64,000 bases of DNA, taken from the NCBI GenBank assembly GCA_039654915.1, contig CM077597.1, positions 92,692,001 through 92,756,000 of the forward strand, given 5' to 3'. Every line of letters begins with the position of its first letter. The stretch's first letter is position 1. A program made the position numbers and the translations under genes. This document shows positions 31,737 through 42,798 of this stretch, in pieces. The notes under the pieces were generated by a model. It saw nothing but the letters and a program-made list of their open reading frames with translations. It was not told where the DNA came from and searched no databases. The DNA comes from Aquilaria yunnanensis. Its lineage: Eukaryota; Streptophyta; Magnoliopsida; Malvales; Thymelaeaceae.

Positions 31737-34700
31737 TTAGGCATAGAATTTTTTCAAGGCCTCTGAGTGCCAAGTATTTTTTAATTCTATGCCTTCGGCA
31801 TCGCCGAGCTTATAAACTCCTTTTCGTACTTCGGCAAGTACCAGGTAGGGTCCTTCCCAATTTGCGCGAAGTACCCCGTGGGACGGCTTTCGAGGTGCAA
31901 ATTCAGCCTTTCGGAGAATGAGGTCTCCCTGCTTTATTCCCTTTGGACTGGCGCGTAGGTTTATGGCTGCTGCCACTCTCTGCTGGAAAGCTTTTCTTCT
32001 CAGCTCGGCTACTTCTCTGTGTTCGCCGATGAGGTCGAGCTTGGTTCTCAGGCCGAGGTCATTTCCTTTTTCATCGAACACTTGGACTCATATTGACGGT
32101 TGTACTACCTCGACAGGGATGATGGCCTCTGTACCGAAGACGAGTGAAAAGGGCGTTTCCCCTGTGGCTTTTCGGGGTGTTGTTCGGTAACTCCATAACA
32201 CGCTTTGATGTTCTCCTGGCCATTTCCCTTTTGCTTCCCTCAGTCTCTTTTTCAGACCATCTTTTATGGTCCTGTTAGATACTTCCACCTGCCCATTACT
32301 TTGGGGGTGAGCTACTGGGGCGAAGTGCATTTTTGTCCCGAGGTCGCTAATGAACTCTTGGAATCCTTTGTCTATGAACTGGGATCCATTGTCCGCTACG
32401 AGTACCCTCGATATGCCAAATATGCATACGATGTTTTTCCATACGAACTTCTGCACTTCTTTTGCCGAGATAGTTGTCAGAGGTTCTGCCTCGACCCACT
32501 TAGAGAAATAGTCTACTGCTACTACGCAGAACTTTACACCTCCAGGCGCCGTTGGGAGTGGCCCAATGAGATCTATGCCCCAAACTGCGAAGGGCCAAGG
32601 ATAGTCTGCCGAAGTCACGAACTCTGAGGGTGTTCTTTGGATGTTCGCATGTCTCTGGCAACTACCACATTTCTGGACGAACTGCTTGGCGTCCTTTCTC
32701 AGGGTAGGCCAGAAGTATCCTTGGCGAAGTATCACTGCTGCCAGGGCGTCGGTTCCGATGTGCGAACCACAGGCACCTTCGTGCACTTCTTCGAGGATCA
32801 TTTTAGTATCCTCTTCACTAACACACCTCTGTAGTGGATTTGCATATCCTTGCCAATATAGTTCTTCTCCAATTAAGAAGAAACGTCCGGAGCGCCTTCG
32901 CACTTTTGCGGCTTCGCTGGGGTCTTCGGGGAGTGTGTTGGTTGCGAGATACGTTTTGATTGGTTCTTTCCATCCTTTCCCCGAGGTCGCTATGCTTAAT
33001 ACCGCGATGCTGGGGTGGCTTAGCACCTCGGTGCAAGTTTTGGACTTCGCCAAATAGTCTGCCTCAGCATTTTCCCGTCGAGGTACGTTCTCGATTTTCA
33101 CGACGTCGAACTCCCGAATGAGCTTTGTTACCAACTCATGGTATTTCGCCAAGGTCGGGTCTTTCGCGCCATAGTCCCCTGCCATTTGCCGGACCACCAG
33201 CTGGGAATCACTATGGGCTTTCAAGTTTCTCACGCCAATTTTTCTGGCCAAGCGTAATCCTGCTATGAGGGCCTCATACTCGGCCATGTTGTTGGTGGCG
33301 TTGAAACTGAACTTGATGGCCTTCATTACTTCTAGGCCTTCGGGGCCTCTGATAATCACTCCAGCTCCCTGGTGTTCGGATCCTGAGGCCCCGTCAACAT
33401 ATAACGTCCATTCTGGCTCGTCTTCGCCCGAAAACGAATGTCCCTCCTCGGTGTTTGGTACTTCGGCGATGAAGTCTGCCAAAGCTTGAGCTTTTATAGT
33501 TTTCCGGGGTTCATACATGATGTCGTGTTCGCCAAGCTCTATACACCACTTGGAAAGCCTTCCCGAATGATCAACTTTCCTCATAACATCCCGTAGAGGC
33601 AGGGTACTTCGGACGATAATGGGGTAAGCCTGAAAGTATGGCCGTAGCCTCCTTCCTGCAAGTACCAAGGCATATATAGCTTTTTGTAGCAGAGGATACC
33701 TGACTTCGGCGCCGTGCAGGGATTTGCTCACATAGTAAACCGGCCACTGTTTCGGCCCTTCCTCTTTCACAAGGACCGAGCTTACGGCCTTTTCTGTGAC
33801 GGCGAGGTATAGCACGAGTGGTTCTCCTGCGCGAGGTTGCCGAAGAGTAGGTAGGCGGGCCAAGTAGTCCTTAAGCTCTTCCCAAGCTTTTTGGCAATCC
33901 TCGTTCCAAGGGTGGTCATTGTTCCTTAGGTTGCCCTTCTCTTTTCCTGCTTTAGCAAGGACTTTAAAGAATGCACGACATCGGTCTCCGTACCTGGAAA
34001 TAAACCTGCTTAGAGAGGTTATCCGTCCGGTAAGTCTTTGCACATCCTTTATCGTAGTGGGAGTTCGGAATTCAAGCAGTGCCTTGATTTTTTCTGGGTT
34101 AGCATCAATGCCTCTTTCTGATACCATATACCCAAGAAATTTTCCCGAGGTCACGCCGAAGATGCATTTTTCGGGATTAAGACGGATCCCAAATGCTCGG
34201 AGTTGACAGAAAGTTTCCTCCAGGTCTCTGATGTGGCCTTCGGGTAGCTTGCTCTTGACGATCATATCATCGACATAGACTTCCATATTTCTCCCTAGTT
34301 GGTCCTTGAAGACTTTGCTCATTAACCTCTGGTAGGTAGCTCCTGCGTTTTTGAGTCCGAAGGGCATCCTGATGTAGAGTAGGTTCCTCCTTCGGTATTG
34401 AAGGCGGTTTTCTCCTCATCTTCGGGGTCCATCCTTATCTGATGATACCCACTGAAAGTGTCCAGGAAACTTAGGAGCCCATACTCGGCAGTTGAGTCTA
34501 CCAGTTGGTCTATTGGTGGAAGAGGATATGAATCTTTCGGGCAAGCATCGTTCAAATTTCTAAAGTCGATGCACATCCGGAGCTTACTACTTCCTTCTTT
34601 TGTGGCAATTACCACGTTGCTTAGCCATTCGGGGTAGTTTACCTCCCGGATAACGCTAGCGTCTATCAGACGCTGGACTTCGGTTTTGACGAAGTCACTT

Positions 34701-37264
34701 TTGTGAGCTGAGATGCTCCGTTTCTTTTGCCGGACAGGTTTTACTTCCGGACTCGCTTTGAGGCTATGCTGGATTACGTGAGGGTTTACCCCTGGCATGT
34801 CCTTCGGTGAGTAGGCGAATAGATCTTTATTTGTAAGCAGAAAAGATACAAGTTTTTCCTTGTCTCCTTCGGCCATGCTTTTCCCTATTCGGGTACTATG
34901 GCCTGGGACAAGCTCTACTTCTTCTGTTTCCGCTTTTGTGGGATCTTCTACCTCGCCCCTTTCCAGCTCTTTTGCTTCTACAGCATGTGCTAAGTTGCTT
35001 GCTGGAGCCTTTCGTGCTTTGACGAACACCTTTCTCACCTTGCCTTGATCAATGAAGATCCTTGCGTCTCCTTCTTTGGTGGCGAAGGTGACGGTCAAGT
35101 ACTTTACATCAGGGCGAATGTGCAAATTTCCCTGTGTCTGTCTGCCAAGGATGGCGTTGTATGACGAAGGAACGTCCATGACTATGAACCTTGCCATGGT
35201 AGAGGCGAACAACTCAGCAGTTCCTTTCTCCGAAGTTCCTTTCATCATCAAGGGGAGGTCGATCCACCCGAGGACAGGTAGGTCGGATGGTCCTACGCCG
35301 AACGTGGGTGAATTGACAGCCTTAAGGTCACTCCTGGATAGGCCCAAGCTTGGCAGCAAATGTGAGAACAAAACGTCGGCGTTTGACCCATCGTCCAGTA
35401 GTACCCTCTTGACGTCCCAGTTTCCTATCCTCGCCATTATTAGCAATGGATCGTCATGAGGAAATATGATGGTGGAGCCATCCTCGCGGGCCAATTTTTT
35501 CGTTGGGCTCTGATATTCCATCACCGCTATCTCTCTGGCCCTTCTTTTCCTTTCCGAGGATGGAAGCCCGGTTGTGATCATCTGTATTACTCCTGCTGAA
35601 GGTGGAGGACGCCTTCTCGGACTTCGGTTCCTTCGCCTGTCTGAATCGTAATCCTCATCATCGGGCTTTCCTTCTTCCTCTTTTTTCCCCTTCGGGGAAG
35701 GCATTCTCAAATAACGCCGAAGCTGGCCCTGCTTTATCAGTGATTCAATGTACTTTTTCAACTGAAAGCAGTCTTCGGTGTCATGACCGTGATCACGGTG
35801 GAACTGACAGAACTTCTTCATGTTCCTTCTGTTGTCAGCAGTCATGCCCCTCGGTCGTTGGATTTGAGTCCCCTATTTTTCCAACGCCATGAGGACGTTA
35901 GCCATCGTGGTGCTCAGAGGTGTAAAGTTTTGGGGCTTCCTTCCTCCTACTCGCATTCTCCGAGGTCGGCCTAACTGTTCCGTTGGACACCGGGCTTGCT
36001 GGCTGGACCCTTCGCCACGAGCGTGAATATGGTCAGCCTTCGGTCCAGTCATTCTCAGCTCTTCGGCTGTCATATGTTGTTCAGACCTTCAGTAGAATTC
36101 TCCCAGCGTGTCCGGGGGATCTTTGGAGAATTCATAAAACAAGTGCGAATCCCTCCGGAGGCCCCTCGTCATGGCGAGGATGCGGATCTCGGGACAAAAG
36201 TCCGGAACACTGAGGGCCTCTCTATTGAACCTCTCAACATAGTCACGGATGGTCTCCCCGTTTCTTTGTGCTATGTCAAACATCTGGACGGGCATCTTCG
36301 CCGTCGGCTTGCTCCCAATGAACTGTTGGGTGAACGCCGTGGACAGTTCCTGGAACCCCCTGATGTTTCCGGGAGGCAGGGAATTGTACCAGGCAGTTGC
36401 TAGTCCTGCGAGGGTGACTTCAAAGCACTTGCAGAGTGTGGCATCATCAGCCCCGTGCAGCACCATGCTGCATTTGTACTTTGTCAGGTGGGCCTGGGGA
36501 TCAGTCCGACCCTCATAGGTCTCTAGCCGAGGTAGCCTGAAGTCACTTGGCATGGCCGCCTCGACCACTGTTCGGGCGAAAGGAGTTTCATCTCCAGAGA
36601 CGGTTTAAGTTAGCCTGGCCCAAACAGGCTTGCGTGCCACCTGCTGTTCCACTCTCTCCAGTCTTGCCAAGACGTTCTCCAGGAGGAGCGTAGCACTGGG
36701 CTCCTCTTCCTGGTGCTTGGAGGTTCTTGGGTAAAAGGACTGTTGCCGTCTCTTCGGGGAGCGACTTCGGGACCGAGGTGAGGGGGACCTTGCCTCTGGT
36801 GACAAACTTCTTCTGGACGGGACTTCGGGTCGTTTAGACCTCGCTCCTTCCGCCAGCCGTGCCCCGAGGGGCAAGTTATCTGTCGAGGACTCTTCTCGTG
36901 GCTCCCCACTTCCCGAGCTATGATGGGTTGCCCTTGGGCTTTTCTTCCGAGGTCATGCTGGCGAAGTGGGTTTTTGCGCCTGGGCTGGTTGCGGCCACCT
37001 TTGGTCTATTTTTTGTGTCATTTCAGCCACAACAGACCTATGAAAGTCTCGTAAAAAACCCATGGTGATGACAAGAGGGCGTTCCTCTTCAGGCAAAGAA
37101 GTCTCTGGGGGACTTTGTTCAGTAGCTGGTTGGGTCTCAGGCGTGGACGGGGACTTCGGGAGTCCTTTGTCCTTCGAACGCTGAGTTTCGACAACAGCTA
37201 CCTGGGAGTGGGTTCCCACAGACGGCGCCAAATGATGCCCCGAAGCATCTTCGTTTGTTGTCAT
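31737..37264 (-). pseudogene. Gag-pol polyprotein of Tat element B, broken
   Basis: Same domain order as element A. In-frame nonsense codons end at 36953, 36605, 36089, 35873 and 32088. Compared with element A, three of these replace CGA, GAA and CAG codons, and the one at 32088 again stands for CGA. A two-base deletion near 34375, just before the RT motif MPFGLKN, shifts the frame. Pieces still readable are the N-terminus from the LTR (37264-36953), gag core 36568-36089, CQFHRDHGHDTEDC and protease (VLLDDGSNAD) in 35845-34322, and RT YVDD, both RNase H domains and integrase in 34367-32088, with the integrase C-terminus in 32081-31737. The native RNase H lacks the first catalytic Asp (YLAV). 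The archaeal-type RNase H and the integrase D,D,E motifs are intact. Confidence 0.93.
37213..37230 (-). other. Primer-binding site of element B
   Basis: The minus strand reads TGGCGCCGTCTGTGGGAA, two bases inside the 5' LTR. The first nine bases match the 3' end of plant tRNA-Asp. The rest does not match well, so the tRNA assignment is tentative. Confidence 0.65.
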
Positions 37265-38204
37265 GTTGACAGGTGGGGAGACTTCCTGAGGAGGCGAGCG
37301 CCTGGAGCTCTGGTTTCCCAGCTGGGTGTGCCTGAAAAGCTCAAAGAAGAGGTTAGGAGTTCCCCGGTTTGCTTTTCCGGGGAGGACCCTCCGACTCCCA
37401 AGTCAGTTTTCTGAGTGGAAGTGGAGGAAGAACACTAAGGGATCAAGTGTCTTGCCTGTTTTGTGTTTTCTCAGAGGGAGGAAAATGCCCCATCCTTTGC
37501 CCAGTCCCATTTCTTAGTATTTATAGGAGTGGATGGTCCGTTCAGATCATGACACGTGTTCGGTCGGATTTGATCTGTACTTTTGGACCTAGGGGACAGG
37601 CAGCCGTTTGTAGCCTCCTTTAGCCCTGGACCCGGATAGGTTGTGTCAGGACTGGGGCGGCTGCAGCGTGTCAGTTCGCCGTTCTGATTTATGTGTAGGG
37701 CTTGTGGGCGACATGTCAGAGGCTCCTTAAATGCTCATATCGTACTCCCGAGGTCCCCTGGGCGAGGTCGCCCTTCGGTGCGTGCACCCTCTTCGGATTC
37801 TATCCGTCTTTCGGTGTGAGCACCTCCTTCGGGATCTATCCCATAGTTCTGGGAGTTCCCTTGATGAACACCTTCTTCGGGACTCATACCCATGGTTCGG
37901 TGATTCCCTTGTTCAGGTGTTTCTTGTTCGGGGAAGATCCTCTTCGGGGCTTCTGCCTTCGGGGAGATTCTTCCTTGCTTCAGAGAGATGGCTTTCTTAC
38001 CCGAAGACGGTCAGTTTGGCCCCTCGATGGAGACGGTGTTATCCTCGGAATTCCTGACGAGCTAACCGAAGTCTCGAGCTCATAGTGTTTGACTTCGCAC
38101 CTTCCGAGGTCAGTGAAAAGATCCTCTCTTGGGTGACGTCAGACTCCTCGGCCAATATTCTGGCAGGGAGTTACTACCGAGGAGGCAATAGCCTTTGGCT
38201 ATCA
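37233..38204 (-). repeat. 5' LTR of Tat element B
   Basis: 972 bp, followed by the TSD ATTTC. It contains the gag start codon (37262-37264). Confidence 0.95.
37518..37558 (-). promoter_or_regulatory. LTR core promoter of element B (5' LTR copy)
   Basis: CACGTG at 37553-37558 and CTATAAATA at 37518-37526, minus strand. This copy would drive the genomic RNA. Confidence 0.65.
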
Positions 38205-38301
38205 ATTTCCACATGTATATACACAATATAAACTTCTCTACAACTATCTAAGATATTTTTCTCTTTGGAAAATTTGGAGATTTTTTTTCTATAGCAATAA
38301 T

Positions 38302-39708
38302 TGTTAGTGTTCTGCCCAAAAGCCAATCATGAAATGATTGTATTTTTTACATTGAGTCATGGTATTTTATTAAGGCATTACTCCAATAATTGTGTTTGTT
38401 GTTTTGTTTCTGTGTGACATGATCAAACACAATTATAACCCTAGAATGAAAGTATTCTTAAATGCCCCTGGTCTTGTTTTACTGTGGAGTGGGTTGCAAT
38501 AATATATAAAGACTAGCATATATGGAGACTAATATGAGACATGTAGTCTACATAACTTGTGTGCTAAACTGACCCACCATGAGAACGGTATATGGATCAT
38601 TATATAAATGTCATAAGTGATTCTCATAGTGATCATGTATATGTAGTCCTTTGACCTAAGGTCATGAAGGTTCCTTACATGTGAGTCACATACTTTGATA
38701 CTTCCTTTTGTTGCTCGTTACTGAGTGAACATGAAGGTGGTCATTGGGTGTATCACATATCATGTAGAGGATTTTGTATGATCAAGATGAGATTTGTCCT
38801 TCCTATGTAATGAGAGTGATATCTTTGGACCCCTTGATAGAGTGAGACTAAGAAAATGCGTAGCCATGCTCAGATGAGTTGATATATGATATCAATGTCA
38901 TCAGTTTAAGTTAGTCTCCTCGATAATCAAGAAACCATAGATTGGGTTATACGAGAGTGACATATTCCATGTCTCATGCTTGGTCTTGATATCTTAGACA
39001 AAGGAATAATAACATATATGGATAATATTCATAGAGGTTTAGTCGAATCAACGACTATCTTGTCACTTGGGGTAGTAATGATGTGTTGCTAGACACCATT
39101 TATTGTTTATAATCATAAATGTGATTTATGATTGTTGTCAATGTGATGGAAGCCTATTGAGTAGCACACATATAGTCAATTGGATTATTTGAGTGCATGG
39201 GCCAAATTGTTTGGGTTTTGGTTTCATGATAATTTTAGATTAGTAATTGGCCCAAAGGTTGGGCCATTATGAAGCCCAAAATTAAACCTAATTAGATTAG
39301 GGTATTGAAACCCATTAGGCTTGAGAGTTGAGTCTCACTATATATACATCATATAGTGAGAATTTTCATAGCTATTGTTCTAGCCTCCCTAAGGACGAAA
39401 TCAGAAAGGTTCTAAAAAGTTCCGATCGCACTCTTGTCTTGTCATTCTTTGGAGGACACAAGCTAGCACTGCTGGCGCAAGAGAAACACATATGCGGGGA
39501 TGTGGTAATCCCGGGAGGCTCGTGTGGATACTGTAGAGAGCTTGAACACATCAATTGTTCAAGTTTGTGATTCGACTCGATAGCTGGGTGAAAAATCTCA
39601 ATCAACTAGGCATAAAATTTTCAAACACCCGATTTACCCCATTTCACTTGGATCCTGGATGGTTTCAGTTGTCTTCTGCTACACTAGTTTGGCTCCTGAA
39701 ACCCTACA
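38302..39708 (+). repeat. LTR of a second Ty1/copia-type element
   Basis: Begins TGTTAGTGTTCTG and ends AAACCCTACA, directly followed by a tRNA-Met primer-binding site, so it is a 5' LTR in plus orientation. A TATA-like TATATATACA lies near 39340. No second LTR copy was found in the window. The ORF at 39328-39570 lies inside it and looks like chance. Confidence 0.72.
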
Positions 39709-39709
39709 A

Positions 39710-39721
39710 TGGTATCAAAGC
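39710..39721 (+). other. Primer-binding site of the second copia element
   Basis: TGGTATCAAAGC, the initiator tRNA-Met site with one change, one base after the LTR end. Confidence 0.75.
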
Positions 39722-41207
39722 TACTTGTGAAACCCTAAATCAGGATTGAGTGTTGAATCACATGATCCGTTGTATGTTTGGTTGCTTTTGATCATGATTA
39801 ATTAGATTGATTCATGAGGCATGAACTTGAACTTGTAATATATATATTAGATATATAAAGAAACAACATACATTGGTTAATGAGATTAACCCTAGGTTGA
39901 TGCATATGAGATACTTATCTAAATAAAGATTGTTGCAACAGTTGTACTAATCATTACAGGCATTAGATTAGAGCTGTTCAGGCACCTTGAGTAGGGTACT
40001 TTTGGTGGCTCTAACAGAGGTGGTCTTGGGTGCTTAGTTTCTTGAAATAATAGATCTCGGACAACGTAATTGTAAGACAATTTTTTACGTCAAGGGTGCT
40101 GCCCCCTTTTCACCCTCTACAAGGGCGACTCCCCTTGACCCTGCCTGTTGATTGGCCAGCGAGACCATCATATGTGAAGCGGCACATTAATAAAATTGGT
40201 TAACAAACACATGTTAATTGACATGCATTTTTTTGAATGAGATTTGACATGATATGCTGATTGGTCGTTGAAGCATGATGCACGGTTATAGCCCTTGTCT
40301 GTTGTATTTGTAAATATGGCCTGCGAGTCATACCTTTTCTTGTTGCTCTCACTGTATATTCTCTTCTCACCTTACTCCCCTTAAAGGTAACTCGAGGTTT
40401 CTATTATTGATGTAATTGTACATTTTAGGATCATCCAAGGTGGTGTGTCCAAAGAGGTGACTACAAATAGGCAACCAAGCAAGGAGGAAAATGAGCTTGT
40501 GAAGACATTTTCTTTTTTTAGGCTTTTATAATATTCTCATTGGCTTGAGAATATTGCATAGTTTGAGCTATAACCATGTCACGTTTAATTTGGTGTTAGC
40601 ATGAGATGCATGTTTTTTATTTGTATGTGATACATACATAAGGCAACAAAAATAATAATTGGTGAGATCAAATGAAAATCCTAAAAAAAATATTAAGTCA
40701 TTAATGTGATGCCTTCCAAATGTTGGCACTCATCAAGACTTTGATCAACATTGGGTGGTTGGTGCGTTTGCCAAAGCAAAGCACTAATGTTCATCTTGGT
40801 AAGACGCAATGGGATAAAAGTGATATCCAAATTGCTAACTTTGGGTCCGACCTAACTAAGTCATCCCAATAGGATTGGGACTTAGAGGCATGGAGTTGGG
40901 CTTAAGTTCATGAGATGAGCTTGGACAAGTGTTGTTCACCCAACTATCCAAGGCTTGCATGAAATGCAATTGGCAAGGAGTTGCCTACCTAAATAACTAT
41001 AACTTGAAAGAAAAGCCAAAGCTGACTCAGGTTGTGGTAAAATATGGATATTGGCCTACTAGAATACTTTAGCACCAAGGTGTTCCGAAATAATATTAAT
41101 CGTTATTATTTTGAGTAAAATAGTGGGCATATCGTTTAATAAAATTTCTTCTTAAATGAATTAAAATGCATGACTTTTGCATTGCATATTTACTATTGTA
41201 GATTACC
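39722..41207 (+). other. Untranslated leader of the second copia element
   Basis: No gene. This is sequence between the primer-binding site and the gag remnant in the same orientation, and no internal TE boundary is visible. Confidence 0.45.
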
Positions 41208-41468
41208 ATGGCACAAAACACATTGACATTTTCATTGCCAATGATCCTTGAGAAAAAAAAATGAATGGGACCAACTTTCTCAAATGGTACCGAAATTTGA
41301 GGATAATCCTTAAGTAAAAGAGAAAGACTCATGTCCTAGAGCAGTCCATTCCAAATGAGCCTGCTACCGACATTCTAAGAGCTGACTTAATATCCAAACT
41401 GGAACCAAACAAGCATCCTTGGCAAGGACACAAAAAACTTTGTTGTGAGAAAAATAGTTTTAAATTTA
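41208..41468 (+). pseudogene. Gag N-terminal fragment of the second copia element
   Basis: Starts ATGGCACAAAAC. After the A-run near 41250 the frame shifts and reads NGTNFLKWYRNLRIILK, a stop, then KTHVLEQSIP and KLEPNKHPWQGHKK. NGTNFxxWYRNLRxxL is a conserved start of many plant copia gag proteins. The fragment ends near 41468, where unrelated sequence begins. It is in the same orientation as the LTR at 38302. Confidence 0.7.
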
Positions 41469-42798
41469 TAACCTAGCAAGTGCACAGTGTCAATGTCATT
41501 TCAAGAGATAGCTTTGGTTCTAACTTAAGCAAATACTCAATTAACTAAGCTTAATCGAGAGCAAATGTTGTAGATTTTAGTTTAAGATGGTGAGGAGTAA
41601 AGATCTAAATATGAAGATCTTATATAATGGAAATGAGAGTGCTTACTACATGAATTAGAACTAGCTTGGATTGAAATAACTTATGAACTAACCAAACCCC
41701 CTAGGATGGTACAACTTAAGCCACCTAAGTTATATTGAGGTACTATGGTTGCTACTACATAGTGCAGTGTGGGGACTATAAAATCATGGCCTTTATATCT
41801 CAAGAAAATGTCTTTCTTACCTATAATCTAAATATGAGCCTTCCTCAATTGCACAAGTTAAACTAATGTGGATTAACACCTAACCCTTAAACAACACCTC
41901 GTGCGTAGCTTGATTATCTCTAATCCAACTAACCCACTAACTTCCCCCTAGTTCCACCACACTTTTCTCTCTCTCAAGACTACGATATGATTTTGATGCA
42001 TATATGAGACCATCAATCACACACATGAATAAGCTTAAGAGATGAATAACACAAGAGCAACTCCCATAAATTTCCTCAAAATAAAATTAAGTAGCAAATG
42101 TTAGAAGCACATCCTAGAGAGCTTATAAAAACTACTCCATAATCGAGCTAAGAACATCCACAGAAATAAGGTATCCAGTATCCATGAAAATACATATGAA
42201 AATATAGAAGAAGAACCCAAGAAGATCCCCTTGAAGACTAGCTTCCTAGCTCCTCAAAGTTGTGCTCTTAAGCTCCTCCAAGAGTTGACAATGGTGGCTC
42301 ATAAAAATGCAGGAAGATGACGGTGAAGATGAAAATGAAGATGGAAAACCTAGCCCTTGTTCAAGAAGCTCCACTTGCTAAAATTTGTTGTAGCTCTTTC
42401 CTAATTATTTTTTCAACCTCACCTAACTCTTTGGATAAGATCCCTTTTCCAGTAGCAAGTTGAAATTCAAATGTTTCCAGAAGTGGCGGTGCCACATTGC
42501 CAAATTAGGGGAAAAGGTTGCGCCGTGTTGCCAAAAGTGTCAAACAATGGTGCTATTTTGTCGTCCCTTGGCACTACATCACCAATCAACATTTGAGTTC
42601 CAGAGACTTCTTAACATTGGTGTTGTGTCGCTAAGGAGTGGCGGTAGGTCACTAATGACAATTTGCTATGTTGACCTTTTATGCTCAAATTTTGCTCTAC
42701 TTGCTCTCATTTTGCGTTGGCACTTCCGCAATACTCTTCATCCAACATAAAAAAGGAATAACAAAAAAAATATTAAAAAATGTTTAGTGAGTTGATTG
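41469..42798. other. Unassigned noncoding sequence, probably old TE
   Basis: No credible gene. The segment 42470-42660 has several weak GGCGGTGCC / GCGCCGTGTTGCC motifs, reminiscent of the palindrome cluster of the chromovirus LTRs after loss of CpG sites. The likeness is too poor to call a family. Confidence 0.35.

Larger units (their letters stand above)
27523..38204 (-). mobile_element. Tat-lineage Ty3/gypsy LTR retrotransposon, element B, structurally complete
   Basis: 10,682 bp bounded by LTRs of 973 and 972 bp with ends TGATGCC...GGCTATCA on the plus strand, and by a perfect TSD, ATTTC (27518-27522 and 38205-38209). The order on the minus strand is 5' LTR, primer-binding site, gag-pol, 3' region with the antisense gene on the plus strand, polypurine tract and 3' LTR. 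The LTRs differ at about 14 sites by eye. Organisation is the same as element A. The polyprotein has five nonsense codons and one frameshift, so the element cannot move on its own. Confidence 0.96.

Noticed and set aside
39328..39570. 80-codon ORF as a possible gene
   Set aside because: Lies inside the copia LTR, has no recognisable motif, and includes the LTR promoter end.
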